The notes: generated from the sequence alone by a model not told the origin. A stretch of DNA of 64,000 nt from Streptomyces avermitilis MA-4680 = NBRC 14893 (GCF_000009765.2 NC_003155.5:6634001-6698000), one strand, 5' to 3'; counted from the first letter of the stretch, positions 33,932-42,277 are shown. Numbers and translations are program-made.

Positions 33932-36450
33932 GGACGACGCAGGAGCGGGGTCCCGCCGAGCCGGGGGCATCGCAGGCGCCCGCGCCCGGTGCTTCCCGAC
34001 CCGCGGGCCCCCTCGCCACCATCCTCGGCAGCCGACCGGTGCACGTCGCCTCCGGCAGCAGAGCGGGGAACTCGCATCCCAAGCAGGATGGGCCGACGGA
34101 CCTGCGGTTGGTGCCGCCCGCGCTGGCAGCCTGGGCGACGGCCGCGCTGGCGCTGGATGCGTCGGCCGGGTGGGTCACGGGCGTGGTGCTGCTCTGTGTG
34201 GCGGTCGCTGGTGGGTTGCTCGCCGCCCGGCGCACGGGTGCACAAGGCGCCCCGGCCGGCGGCCTGAGAAGGCCATCGGGTGAGCGGGACCGCTGGGGAT
34301 CGTGGCCGAAGGCATCCGTTGCCGCCGTGTTGCTGTGTGTCGCCGCGGCCGCCGCCTCGGCCGGGCTGCACGGCGCGGATCTGCGGCGCGGACCCGTACC
34401 GGCGCTCGCGCGTCAGTACGCCGAGGTGACCGCGGAGGTCGAGGTCACCTCCGATCCGCGGCTCACCCGGCCCCGGATCAAGGGGGACCACACGGCGCCG
34501 ACGGCCGTCCTGTTGGACGCGGAGGTGCGGCGGCTGACGAAGGCGGACGGGACGGTGGTGGCGACCCGTACGCCGGTGCTGGTGATCGTCGACGCGCACT
34601 CGCGGACGCTGGCCGGGCCGAGGGGAGCACCGGCCTTCTCCGGGGGAGGGGCGCGGACCGCGGTCGAGAGCCGGCGCTCACCCTGGCTGTCGTTGCTGCC
34701 GTCGACACGACTGCGCGTGTTCGCGCGGCTCGCGCCACCGCTGGCCGCTGGGGACCGGGTCGCGGCCGTGCTGCGGGTGCGGGGCGGGGCACCGCCCGAG
34801 GTGACCGGGGAGCCGTCCGGGGCACAGCGGCTCGCGGGGCGGCTGCGCGCGGGGCTCCGGGAGGCAACCGACGGGCTCGACCCGGATCCGCGGGCGCTGC
34901 TGCCGGGGCTCGTCGTCGGGGACACCTCGCGGGTGACGTCCGAGCTGGACGAGGCCTTCAAGGAAACCGATCTGGCGCACTTGCTCGCGGTCAGCGGAGG
35001 TAACTTCACGATCCTGCTCGCGCTGTTCATCGGGCCTGCCGGACTTGCCCAGCGGGTCGAGCGGCGCGGGCTGGCCCCCTGGCTGGGCATCCCGCTGCGG
35101 GGGACGGCGCTGTTCGGCGGCGTGCTCACCCTCGGCTTCGTCGTCGTGTGCCGCCCGGACCCGAGTGTGCTGCGGGCCGCGGCGTGCGGGACGATCGCGC
35201 TGCTGGCCATTGCCACGGGGCGTCGCAGATCGCTGATTCCGGCACTGTCCACGGCGGTGTTGCTGCTGGTGCTGTACGACCCGTGGCTGGCCCGTAGTTA
35301 CGGCTTCCTGCTGTCCGTGCTGGCGACCGGCGCCCTGCTCACCGTCGCCCCGCGCTGGAGCGCCGCGCTCCAGCGGCGCCGGGTGCCGCCACGGCTGGCG
35401 GAGGCGCTGGCCGCCGCGGGCGCCGCACAGGCCCTGTGCGCGCCGGTTGTCGCGGTGCTGTCGGCCCGGGTGAGTCTGGTGGCGGTGCCGTGCAATCTGC
35501 TCGCCGAGTTCGCGGTGGCGCCGGCCACGGTGCTGGGTTTCGCGGCCCTGGCGGTCGCTCCGGTGGCGATGCCCGTCGCCAAGGGGCTCGTCTGGTGCGC
35601 GAGTTGGCCCGTCGGCTGGATCGCGGACATCGCCCGTACCGGGGCCGCGCTGCCCGGCGGAGGTGTGGACTGGCCGGGCAGTTGGACGGGGGCGTTGCTG
35701 CTCACCCTGGTCACGGCGGCTGTGGTGCTTGTCGGGCGGCGGCTGGTGAGACATCCCTGGCCGGCCGGTCTGTGCGTCGGCCTGTTTCTGCTCGTGGTGG
35801 TGCAGCCGCCGCCGCTGACCAGGGTGATCACGGGGTGGCCGCCACCCGGCTGGCGGTTCGCGATGTGCGACGTGGGGCAGGGCGACGCGACGGTACTCGC
35901 GGCGGGCGACGGCACCGGGGTGGTGGTGGACGCGGGACCCGACCCGGCACTGGTCGACCGGTGTCTGAGCGCGCTCGGGGTCGACAGGATCCCGCTCGTC
36001 GTACTGACCCACTTCCACGCGGACCATGTGGCGGGGCTGCCGGGTGTGCTGCGCGGACGTTCGGTGGGTGCCATCGAGACGACCGGTTTCGAGGAGCCGC
36101 CGGACCAGGTGGAGTTCGTACGCGCCCACGCGGCCGCCCGGCACATTCCGTTGACGCGGGCCGCGGCGGGCGAGCGGCGCCGCGCCGGAGCGCTCGACTG
36201 GCAGGTGCTGTGGCCACCGTCGGATCGGGCCCCGGCGCCGGACGGCCCGAACGACGCGAGTGTCACCCTGCTCGTGCGGTCGGCCGGGTTGAGCCTGTTG
36301 CTGCTGGGCGACCTCGAACCTCCGGCCCAGCAGGCGCTGTTGAGATCGCCGGCCGCGGCGGGCCTGGGTTCCGTGGACGTCCTCAAGGTCGCCCACCACA
36401 CTTTCCTTGTAGGACATTTACTTGAGAGTTTTCGGCGTCAACTCCGATGA
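33928..36450 (+). pseudogene. comEC: ComEC/Rec2 DNA channel, 3' end cut off by prophage
   Basis: ComEC is the membrane channel for single-stranded DNA uptake. Residues 1-820 look intact: N-terminal helices, the competence domain (LLAVSGGNFTILLALF ... ) and the metallo-beta-lactamase domain with CDVGQGDATVLA and LTHFHADHVAGLPG. At 36399, directly after LKVAHH (normally followed by GS), the sequence changes abruptly. It then reads 17 unrelated codons (TFLVGHLLESFRRQLR) to a stop inside phage DNA. The last roughly 60-90 residues of the beta-lactamase domain are missing, so the protein is probably non-functional. The remainder should lie at the other prophage end, outside the window. Confidence 0.88.
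36385..36415. other. Prophage attachment junction within comEC
   Basis: Host sequence AAGGTCGCCCACCAC (36385-36399) encodes the conserved KVAHH. From 36400 the phage side reads ACTTTCCTTGTAGG and is clearly more AT-rich. The exact core shared by attB and attP cannot be fixed without the other junction. Confidence 0.8.
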
Positions 36451-36510
36451 TCCCCGGCGGCTCGCTGGTGCTGCGGATCAGACTGGTCGTCCAACGACGA
36501 GGGAGGGCCC

Positions 36511-36789
36511 GTGGGCGTCAGGAAGATCCTCACGATCAAGCTGGAGATCGAGGTCAACGAGAAGGTGACCCGGTACAGCCGCCTGGAGAACACGTACGGG
36601 GAGGTGGTCATCGCTGCCATGGAAGCGGCTCGCGCCCACATGCCGACCGACAGCATCGAGCAGATCACCTCTCACGCGCGATGGGAGTACCGCCACTGGG
36701 ACCCGAAGTCGATCACCTATGCCAAGGGCGAGATCCCGGAGATCGAGGACCTGACGGACGACGAGATCGAGTGGCTGGCCGAGGACTGA
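36511..36789 (+). CDS. Phage hypothetical protein, 92 residues
   Basis: The GTG follows GGGAGGG by three bases. The acidic protein begins MGVRKILTIKLEIEVNEKVT and ends IEDLTDDEIEWLAED. No motif is recognised. It is the gene nearest to the comEC junction and has its own terminator, as expected for a gene expressed in the lysogen. Confidence 0.7.
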   Translation: MGVRKILTIKLEIEVNEKVTRYSRLENTYGEVVIAAMEAARAHMPTDSIEQITSHARWEYRHWDPKSITYAKGEIPEIEDLTDDEIEWLAED

Positions 36790-36799
36790 TCCTCCGGAG

Positions 36800-36827
36800 G
36801 CCCCGGTCACCTCTCGGAGACCGGGGC
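36800..36827 (+). terminator. Terminator
   Basis: GCCCCGGTC and GACCGGGGC around a 10-base loop, followed by TCTCTTC, 11 bases after the stop of the preceding small gene. Confidence 0.82.
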
Positions 36828-36985
36828 TCTCTTCACGCCTCGGGCGCCTGACGGTCCGGACGGAATGAGGGTTTGCGAATCAGGGTATCGGGAGGCGCTG
36901 TACGCCATCTGAATATGCCCGGATATCCCTCGGATCCCTGAGGACAGATCGAGCCCCTCAGTGCTCTTCCTCTAGCGTTCGTCGT

Positions 36986-37525
36986 ATGTCTTCAACGAAT
37001 CCCTCGGGCACTCCTCCATTCCCTTCGGAGCCCCCGGGGAGGCCAGGTTTACGAAGGGTGCTGTCAGCCCGGAAGAGGGTCGTCGCACTCGCTCTGTGTG
37101 TCGTCGCCGCTGGCGCTGTAGGGGGTGTCATCGCAGCTCAGTCGGATGGAGGGGGCGCCACAGCTTCCGCCTCGGATGACGGCAAGGCCGACGTCGTGGA
37201 CTCGCCGGACGAATCTCTTCAGGCATGCGCGGATAGTTGGAACGACGGCAACGCGAACAAGGAGAGCGTCGCCTCGATTTCCACCGCCGCACAGGCCGAA
37301 AACCCGACTGCCTATGTGCATGTCGGGTTCAGTTCGGTATTCCCGGACAAGTGCATGATCACGGTCGCTAACCCGTCCACGATGTACGCCCAGCAGTACC
37401 TTCAAGGGGGCGGAGGCGAATGGTCTCTGGCCCCCGCCTGGACCGGGTCGGTCAACGACCTCGACGGCTCGACCCTCCCGTGGAACGCGCGCATGGCCCA
37501 GGACGGCACGATCATCGTCCTGTGA
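36986..37525 (+). CDS. Membrane-anchored phage protein, 179 residues
   Basis: The function is unknown. A Pro/Ser-rich cytoplasmic start is followed by one helix (VVALALCVVAAGAVGGVIAAQ, about 32-52) and a secreted domain of about 125 residues with two cysteines (LQACADSWNDGNANKES, FPDKCMITVANPSTM) that could form a disulfide. The layout fits a surface protein displayed by the lysogen. It is isolated between two terminators, and the 196 bases before it (36790-36985) hold the terminator and presumably its own promoter. A similar layout is seen in the gene at 61024. Confidence 0.72.
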   Translation: MSSTNPSGTPPFPSEPPGRPGLRRVLSARKRVVALALCVVAAGAVGGVIAAQSDGGGATASASDDGKADVVDSPDESLQACADSWNDGNANKESVASISTAAQAENPTAYVHVGFSSVFPDKCMITVANPSTMYAQQYLQGGGGEWSLAPAWTGSVNDLDGSTLPWNARMAQDGTIIVL

Positions 37526-37528
37526 CAG

Positions 37529-37567
37529 AGGCCCCGATCGCCCTCACCTCAAGAGCGACCGGGGCCT
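37529..37567. terminator. Bidirectional terminator
   Basis: AGGCCCCGATCGC and GCGACCGGGGCCT with one mismatch, between the plus-strand membrane gene and the converging three-gene operon. Confidence 0.82.
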
Positions 37568-37597
37568 CCTCTCGACCTCCCAGGGCCGGGGGAGCCG

Positions 37598-37918
37598 CTA
37601 GGGCATGACCCCGTGAGGGAGTGTGGGGGTGGGCGCGTGCTGGCCCACGAGAACGTCCAGCGCGTGGAGAAAGGCGGTGTGGGTCCCGGCCGCCTGGGCG
37701 GCCTCGATCACCTCACCGAGGAACTCGTACGCCTGCTCGTCGGTCAGGTCGCTCAGCCACGGGAAGGCGCTGCTGTGCAGGCGACGGGGCTCCGCGAGCA
37801 GGTCGTCCCATGCGAAGTGGGGAGGGTTCCACAGCAGGGTCACGCCGTGCTCTTCGCAGTAGGCCCCCGTCTCGTCCTCGAACGGGAACTCATGGTCGCC
37901 ATGGATGCACTTCGTCAT
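37598..37918 (-). CDS. Phage hypothetical protein, 106 residues, last gene of operon
   Basis: Not recognised. Starts at an ATG with GGGAGG six bases before. The N-terminus MTKCIHGDHEFPFEDETGAY has a Cys/His group (CIHGDH, YCEEHG) that may bind a metal; the rest is helical (DEQAYEFLGEVIEAAQAAG). Its ATGA overlaps the stop of the 40-residue gene upstream. Confidence 0.7.
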   Translation of the reverse strand: MTKCIHGDHEFPFEDETGAYCEEHGVTLLWNPPHFAWDDLLAEPRRLHSSAFPWLSDLTDEQAYEFLGEVIEAAQAAGTHTAFLHALDVLVGQHAPTPTLPHGVMP

Positions 37919-38037
37919 CGTGCCTCCCTCATGGCCCGGCGCAGAGCGGCTCCCTCGGCGCAGCCCTGCAAGCAGTTCGGGCACTTCAAGACGTGGTCAT
38001 AGAGGGCCTTGTACGCCCTCAGGTACTCATCGGTCAT
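37915..38037 (-). CDS. Small phage protein, 40 residues, CxxC motif
   Basis: Product MTDEYLRAYKALYDHVLKCP... has KCPNCLQGC, a possible metal or redox site. The ribosome site is GGAG. It overlaps both neighbours by four bases (ATGA at each end), the mark of a tightly coupled three-gene operon. Confidence 0.65.
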   Translation of the reverse strand: MTDEYLRAYKALYDHVLKCPNCLQGCAEGAALRRAMREAR

Positions 38038-38387
38038 TGCTCCGTCCCCTGCGTCTTAGAGGTGAGCTGAGCCCACAGTCCCTGCCCGTCGGTGTTCACG
38101 CCGGAGAGGGCCGAGAGGCCGCTGATGATGCGGAAGCCGGGGCCGTAGCTCTGGAGGGCGCTCATCTCGACTGAGCCGGCCGCCGTCATCCGTGCGCGAG
38201 AGCCCGCCGTGGAGAGGGTCATCTCCACCACGGGGCTTCCCGTGGACAGGACCGAGACGAAAAGCTCGTTGGCCACCTGGGGCGCGTCCGGGTGCTCCAG
38301 GCGACAGGCCACCCATCGACGGACCGAGTCGGCTTCTACCGGATGCGCCTTGAACTCCCGGCGCCACGTATGTCCTGATTCGGGCAT
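38034..38387 (-). CDS. RsbW-like ATP-binding (anti-sigma type) protein
   Basis: The 117 residues follow the plan of the short GHKL ATPases common in Streptomyces: WRREFKAHPVEADSVRRWVACRLE at the start, VANELFVSVLS where the N-box VxELxxNAxxH would be, and GPGFRIISGLSALSG near the end. The N-box asparagine/histidine and G-box residues are altered, so ATP binding may be lost. The family includes anti-sigma kinases that switch sigma-factor programmes. A phage copy could tune host stress or differentiation. It is the first gene of a three-gene operon diverging from the GntR gene. Confidence 0.6.
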   Translation of the reverse strand: MPESGHTWRREFKAHPVEADSVRRWVACRLEHPDAPQVANELFVSVLSTGSPVVEMTLSTAGSRARMTAAGSVEMSALQSYGPGFRIISGLSALSGVNTDGQGLWAQLTSKTQGTEQ

Positions 38388-38416
38388 GCTTGTCCCTCAG
38401 CTCCGTGGCTTTCTGT

Positions 38417-38500
38417 GTATCACATACTCGCTTTCTGTTGCACAGATTGGCGGGCGGGGTTGGCGCTGGTCAAGCTGAACGGTGCAATATGTGTGCAACA
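38417..38500. promoter_or_regulatory. Divergent control region with GntR operator candidates
   Basis: TGTTGCACA (38436-38444) and its inverse TGTGCAACA (38492-38500) lie 47 bases apart, and GTATcacATAC (38417-38427) is a small palindrome. CAATAT (38485-38490) with TTGGCG 19 bases upstream is a possible promoter for the GntR gene, directly beside the second site. This fits autoregulation and control of the divergent operon. Confidence 0.5.
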
Positions 38501-38528
38501 GATTGCGGCGATCACTCGAAACGGTGGT

Positions 38529-39287
38529 GTGGCAGTGGAAAGGCCCGGGTACCTGCGGATCGCCGCTGAGCTGCGGAAGCGCATCTCGTCAGGGGAGTTC
38601 GGAATCGGGGATCAGATCCCGACCCTCCCGGCTCTCGCGGAGGAGTACGGGGTCTTGGAGACGACGGTCCGCAACGCCCTTGCGCTGCTCCGGAATGAGG
38701 GCCTGATCGAGACACGGGCCCGCGCTGGGACCCGAGTTCGCGAGCGGCCTCCGATCCACCGGCTGACCGCCGACCGCTACCGCAACAAGGCCGGGGTCCC
38801 CTCCACGCCGTTCACCCGGGACCAGGGCATCGGCTGGAGTGAGTACCGGCTCGACAAGAAGTACGAGCAGGTAGAGGCCACGATGGAGCTGGCGGCCCTC
38901 TTCGAATGCGAGGTGGGAGAGCCGCTGTTGGCCCGCCACTTCGTCTTCCACGACAACGACCAGCCCACCCAGATGAGCGTCTCGTACCTGCGCTGGAGCG
39001 ACGTGGAGGGATCTCCGGTCGCCGACCCCATCCACGAGCCGTGGCCGGGAGGGACTCAGGCCCAGTTGGCCTCTATCGGCATCCGGGTCACTGAGATCAC
39101 TGAGTCCTTCACCTGCGGGATGCCGACCGACCACGAGTCCAAGACGCTCAAGATCGGCTCCGGCGTACCGGTGCTGCGGTACACGCGGCGCCACATCGCC
39201 GAGGACGGCCGGATCGTGGAGGTGGCCCACCCGATCGTGAGGCGGGGCGACACGACCGTGGTGGACTTCGTCATAAAGCTCGACTGA
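38529..39287 (+). CDS. GntR-family regulator with UTRA effector domain
   Basis: The 252-residue product (GTG 38529; 38535 also possible) has a winged-helix N-terminus (YLRIAAELRKRISSGEFGIGDQIPTLPALAEEYGVLETTVRNALALLRNEGLIETRAR). A UTRA ligand domain follows (about 85-245; LARHFVFHDNDQPTQMSVSYLRWSDVEG, VLRYTRRHIAEDGRIVEVAHPI). Such regulators respond to small metabolites. Its position in the prophage, divergent from the RsbW-like operon and with its own terminator, suggests expression in the lysogen. Similar GntR/UTRA genes are frequent on Streptomyces integrative elements. Confidence 0.88.
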   Translation: MAVERPGYLRIAAELRKRISSGEFGIGDQIPTLPALAEEYGVLETTVRNALALLRNEGLIETRARAGTRVRERPPIHRLTADRYRNKAGVPSTPFTRDQGIGWSEYRLDKKYEQVEATMELAALFECEVGEPLLARHFVFHDNDQPTQMSVSYLRWSDVEGSPVADPIHEPWPGGTQAQLASIGIRVTEITESFTCGMPTDHESKTLKIGSGVPVLRYTRRHIAEDGRIVEVAHPIVRRGDTTVVDFVIKLD

Positions 39288-39301
39288 CCCTGAACGCACG
39301 A

Positions 39302-39339
39302 AAGCGCCCCACTCTCCCGGGAAGGAGAGTGGGGCGCTT
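39302..39339. terminator. Strong terminator after the GntR gene
   Basis: Perfect 16-bp arms beginning AAGCGCCCCACTCTCC around six bases, then TGTGTG. It serves the GntR gene and may also stop leftward lysis transcripts. Confidence 0.9.
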
Positions 39340-39433
39340 GTGTGTAGGCTGGTCGTCGCACGGCAAGGCGTGACTGGACACCGCATGACGGGGCCAGGCG
39401 AGGCAGGACTTGGGAGGGACGTACGAGCCCTCA

Positions 39434-39463
39434 GAGGACCCACTCCTTCGGGACTGGGTCCTC
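39434..39463 (-). terminator. Terminator at the end of the lysis operon
   Basis: GAGGACCCA and TGGGTCCTC pair across 12 bases, ten bases past the endolysin stop. The bases between this and 39340 show no gene. Confidence 0.7.
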
Positions 39464-39472
39464 ATCCATGTG

Positions 39473-40246
39473 TCAGCCCTTCGGAACGTGCAGAGCTTCC
39501 CAGGTCGTCTTGCCCGGGGGCCACTTGGCGGCCGAGCCGGTGAAGCCCTGGAGCCGCTGCCACGCCTCGTAGGAGGCGACGTCGCCGGAGCCGATGGTGT
39601 CCTTGTTCGCCGAGGACTTGTACCGGTTGCAGCCGACCGCCACGAGGCGGTCGTGCATGCGGGCCACGACGGGGCTCTTAAGGCCCTTGGAGAACCAGGC
39701 GGCCCCGGGGAAGGGCTCGTACTGCTGCGCCGGCTCAGTGCCCGTGGGGCGGGGAGCGCCCTTCTTCACCCAGGCGTAGAGCGGGCCGCCAGGGCAGGAG
39801 GTCGCGTACCCGTCACGGTGGCCGAGGATCTCGTCCCCGGCGCCGTGCTGGCGGAGCAGCTCGATGCCGTCGCGTATCGCGGAGAGCATCTCGTCCGTGG
39901 GTTCGGTCAGGCCCTCGCTGCCCACCAGGCCCACGATGGCGTAGTGCGCGACGTTCAGCGGCTGGTTGCCATTGGCCCCTGTCCGCTTGCCGATGCCCCG
40001 GCCCTCCAAGAGGAACCCGTGGGGGCATGCCGCGTAGTTGTACGCCACGTCGGAGTAGTTCTCGCGGACGTTGGCCAGGTGGCTCTTCCGGATCGCCTGC
40101 CACTCGGCCAGGCACCTGGCGTGGTCCTTGAGCAGGTCGACCGAGACGGCCGTCCCCTCGTAGTGGACCTTCACGCCCTTGGTGGAGGTTTGGGTCGGAG
40201 CGGCCGAGGCGGGCCATCCGAGCTGGCGTCGTGTCACGAGCTTCAT
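39473..40246 (-). CDS. Endolysin: N-acetylmuramoyl-L-alanine amidase with wall-binding domain
   Basis: The 257-residue protein has an N-terminal amidase_2/PGRP domain (about 1-165): zinc ligands His28 (VHYEG), His143 and Cys151 (GHRDGYATSCPGG). It should cut the bond between MurNAc and L-alanine. A C-terminal domain of about 70 residues (WFSKGLKSPVVARMHDRLVAVGCNRYK ... YEAWQRLQGFTG) resembles the peptidoglycan-binding module of Streptomyces phage lysins. No signal peptide is seen, so release needs the holin-type proteins encoded just upstream in the same direction. Confidence 0.93.
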   Translation of the reverse strand: MKLVTRRQLGWPASAAPTQTSTKGVKVHYEGTAVSVDLLKDHARCLAEWQAIRKSHLANVRENYSDVAYNYAACPHGFLLEGRGIGKRTGANGNQPLNVAHYAIVGLVGSEGLTEPTDEMLSAIRDGIELLRQHGAGDEILGHRDGYATSCPGGPLYAWVKKGAPRPTGTEPAQQYEPFPGAAWFSKGLKSPVVARMHDRLVAVGCNRYKSSANKDTIGSGDVASYEAWQRLQGFTGSAAKWPPGKTTWEALHVPKG

Positions 40247-40280
40247 AGCGGCTCCTCAGGGGTCTGGCGGGCATGAAGAA

Positions 40281-40307
40281 GCCCTCCGGGCCAATGGCCG
40301 GGAGGGC
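40281..40307 (-). terminator. Hairpin between membrane protein and endolysin genes
   Basis: GCCCTCCGGGCC and GGCCGGGAGGGC (one mismatch, 3-base loop). It may be a partial terminator setting lysin level. Confidence 0.55.
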
Positions 40308-40322
40308 GGGGGAGGAGAGGTC

Positions 40323-40634
40323 TCAGGAGCGCTTCTCGGGGTGCTCTCGCAGGTACCAGAGGTATGAGAAGAAGCGGACCAGGAGGAGAACGTCGATCGC
40401 GGTAAGGAACCCGATCGAGATGGCGCTGTCCCACCAGGTCTCGCCGGGTCGGGCACCGCGGATTCCCAGGAGCATGAGGGAACGCGCGTACAGCAGGCCG
40501 ACGATGATGACCCACCAGGACGCGTTGATCTCGGTGACCCGGAAGAACCGCCGGGGGCGGTGCAGGACCAGGAAGCCGACCGATGCGGCGAGTCCGATCC
40601 CCAGGAGGACGTACAGGGTCAGGGTGTAGAGCAC
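40323..40634 (-). CDS. Phage membrane protein, possible second holin
   Basis: 103 residues with three or four hydrophobic helices (LTLYVLLGIGLAASVGFLVL, NASWWVIIVGLLYARSLMLLG, ISIGFLTAIDVLLLVRFFSYLWYL) and a charged tail REHPEKRS. The position beside the lysin and the size fit a holin or holin regulator; no sequence motif proves it. Confidence 0.65.
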   Translation of the reverse strand: MLYTLTLYVLLGIGLAASVGFLVLHRPRRFFRVTEINASWWVIIVGLLYARSLMLLGIRGARPGETWWDSAISIGFLTAIDVLLLVRFFSYLWYLREHPEKRS

Positions 40635-40648
40635 GGGGTCCTCCTCGT

Positions 40649-40873
40649 TCAGGCGTCGCGGTGGAGACGGCCGAGGACGATGCCCTCGATGAAGTCGCTG
40701 TAGGCGTTCGCCCTGTTGTGGGCCTTGAGCTGCTCCGTCACCCGGCGGCTCTCGTTCAGCCGGGCCTGGGCCTCAGGCATCCCGGCCTGGGCATCCTTGA
40801 GGGACTTCTCGGCGGCCCTCTTCGCGGTCTCCGACTCGGGAGACACCTGGTTCCGACGGGCGAAGGGCCACAT
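40649..40873 (-). CDS. Small coiled-coil phage protein in lysis cassette
   Basis: 74 residues from an ATG with GGGAG eight bases before. After MWPFARRNQVSPESE the protein is one long helix rich in Ala, Glu, Lys and Arg (TAKRAAEKSLKDAQAGMPEAQARLNESRRV), ending YSDFIEGIVLGRLHRDA. Small soluble proteins like this are often found next to actinophage holin genes; function unknown. Confidence 0.68.
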   Translation of the reverse strand: MWPFARRNQVSPESETAKRAAEKSLKDAQAGMPEAQARLNESRRVTEQLKAHNRANAYSDFIEGIVLGRLHRDA

Positions 40874-40874
40874 C

Positions 40875-41222
40875 TCAGGCGCTCCCGGGGGCTGTTTGCG
40901 GCCGGTGGCCGAACTCTTCGAGGAGCCGGACCATGGCCTGGCCCTGCTCGTTGGCGACGTCGGCACTGGCCTGAGCGGCGGCGAGCTGCTGCCGCGTGAG
41001 CTGGTGGGCTTCGCGCTCCTTCTCGAAGGCGTCACGCCAGGCGTCCTTATCCGTCAGGAGGTTGGACATCACGTACTTCGGGACGATGACGCCGATGATC
41101 AGGAGGACGACGATCAGGCCGACGACGCCGTACTGGGCGAACTGCCCGAGCAGCTTGCCTATGTCGGGCCCGCCGCCTGCCTCCTGGGCTACGGCCAGGG
41201 CCCTGATCAGCTCAGGTACCAC
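40875..41222 (-). CDS. Probable holin, single membrane helix
   Basis: 115 residues: short amphipathic N-terminus, one strong helix (FAQYGVVGLIVVLLIIGVIVPKYVM, about 28-52) and a cytoplasmic coiled-coil region (AWRDAFEKEREAHQLTRQQLAAAQASADVANEQ). This plan fits one-helix actinophage holins that permeabilise the membrane for the lysin. It ends one base before the next gene. A terminator upstream (41278) means it needs its own promoter in 41,223-41,277. Confidence 0.72.
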   Translation of the reverse strand: MVPELIRALAVAQEAGGGPDIGKLLGQFAQYGVVGLIVVLLIIGVIVPKYVMSNLLTDKDAWRDAFEKEREAHQLTRQQLAAAQASADVANEQGQAMVRLLEEFGHRPQTAPGSA

Positions 41223-41277
41223 GGGGTCTCCTTGCGGGGTCTGCGCAGGAAGATCCGGCGCGGGTCAGGACATGCGA

Positions 41278-41303
41278 AAGCCCCGGCCGGGGGACCGGGG
41301 CTT
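41278..41303 (-). terminator. Terminator after the HEPN-like gene
   Basis: AAGCCCCGG and CCGGGGCTT around eight bases, followed on the minus strand by TCGC, nine bases past the stop codon. It isolates the gene to its right from the lysis cassette. Confidence 0.8.
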
Positions 41304-41312
41304 CATGGCGGA

Positions 41313-42260
41313 TCAGCGGGCGGCGGACACGTTCTCGTCACCACCACCATCGGGGAACTGGTGCCAAAGGGCTTCTTCGGCTTCGGTGAGCACCCGCTCT
41401 CCGTTCGCCTCGACAAGCGGCACCCGACTGTCCATGCCAGCGGACGTCAACTCCTCAGGGGTCCTCAGGTCGAGTTCGCAGATGGGGCAAAAGAACCTCC
41501 TGGGGAACGCCTCGCCAGGCTTCCCGCTCGTGATCAGGACCGGAGGGCCGGTGAGCAGCGCTCCGAGGTTGCCACAGGCCGGGCACTTGTGTGGAAGGAG
41601 CACGGTTCGGCTATTAGGCCAGGTCATAGCCACATTGATCGAGCGCTCCTTCAGGAGCGCCTCCATGGCGGTCTGGGGAAGGGCCTGGGCCCGCTGGGCC
41701 ACTCGATAGCGCGCCTGTTCGACGAGCCTGCTGAAGTGACGGGCGGCCTTCTCCCCAGCCTCACTCAAGGTCAGCTCCACCAGGCCATAGTGAGGCCCCC
41801 AGTAGTGCTCTGGGCCGGATCTGCCCCAGGCCGTCAGCAACGTTGTGCTCGTTCCCACGAACTTGGCCAGGGCGTCGAAAGACCCATCATGCGCAGCCGT
41901 GAGATGAGCGACACCGTTCCGTAGCTCGATCAGTTCGTCCAGCTCAGTGTCCTTGGTCTGCGGGAGAACGCCGAGACGCTTGAGTCGGGCGATGGCCGTC
42001 GCCGCTCCGATGGTGCGGATCTTCTTTCCCTGCTCCAGGCCAGCGATCTGGAAGAGGGCGTCTTCGTTCCCGTTCCCCTTCGTCTCCAGTAGGAGGAAGG
42101 GACTCTTCTGTGCCAGCACCGCCTTGGCGAGTCGCTCGATGCTGACGCCCGCGTGCAGGAGGAAGACCTGTTCGTCGTCCTTCGAAAGAGCGTCCAACGC
42201 AGACTGCGCGAACTGTCTGGCACCCGGGAACAGCTCGCCGAAGATCCTGTTGACATCCAC
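41313..42260 (-). CDS. HEPN-like protein with C-terminal zinc ribbon
   Basis: The 315-residue protein is unlike any phage structural or lysis protein. The N-terminal half is helical (VFLLHAGVSIERLAKAVLAQK, TELDELIELRNGVAHL) and has the Rx4H motif of HEPN ribonuclease-like domains: Arg114 and His119 in RNGVAH. The C-terminal part has two CxxC pairs (Cys226/229 and Cys258/261) forming a zinc ribbon. Many HEPN proteins cut RNA in toxin-antitoxin or abortive-infection systems. A defence or host-control role is inferred only. The gene is a stand-alone unit: palindromic operator upstream, terminators on both sides. The start GTG at 42260 has no strong ribosome site. Confidence 0.7.
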   Translation of the reverse strand: MDVNRIFGELFPGARQFAQSALDALSKDDEQVFLLHAGVSIERLAKAVLAQKSPFLLLETKGNGNEDALFQIAGLEQGKKIRTIGAATAIARLKRLGVLPQTKDTELDELIELRNGVAHLTAAHDGSFDALAKFVGTSTTLLTAWGRSGPEHYWGPHYGLVELTLSEAGEKAARHFSRLVEQARYRVAQRAQALPQTAMEALLKERSINVAMTWPNSRTVLLPHKCPACGNLGALLTGPPVLITSGKPGEAFPRRFFCPICELDLRTPEELTSAGMDSRVPLVEANGERVLTEAEEALWHQFPDGGGDENVSAAR

Positions 42261-42277
42261 ACAGGGACGGTAACCGC

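Noticed and set aside
36400..36450. The 17 codons after KVAHH as a natural ComEC C-terminus
   Set aside because: Composition changes abruptly and the rest of the beta-lactamase domain is missing, so this is read-through into phage DNA.
36511..36789. A small integrase or excisionase gene at the left prophage end
   Set aside because: The 92-residue product has no helix-turn-helix or recombinase motif.
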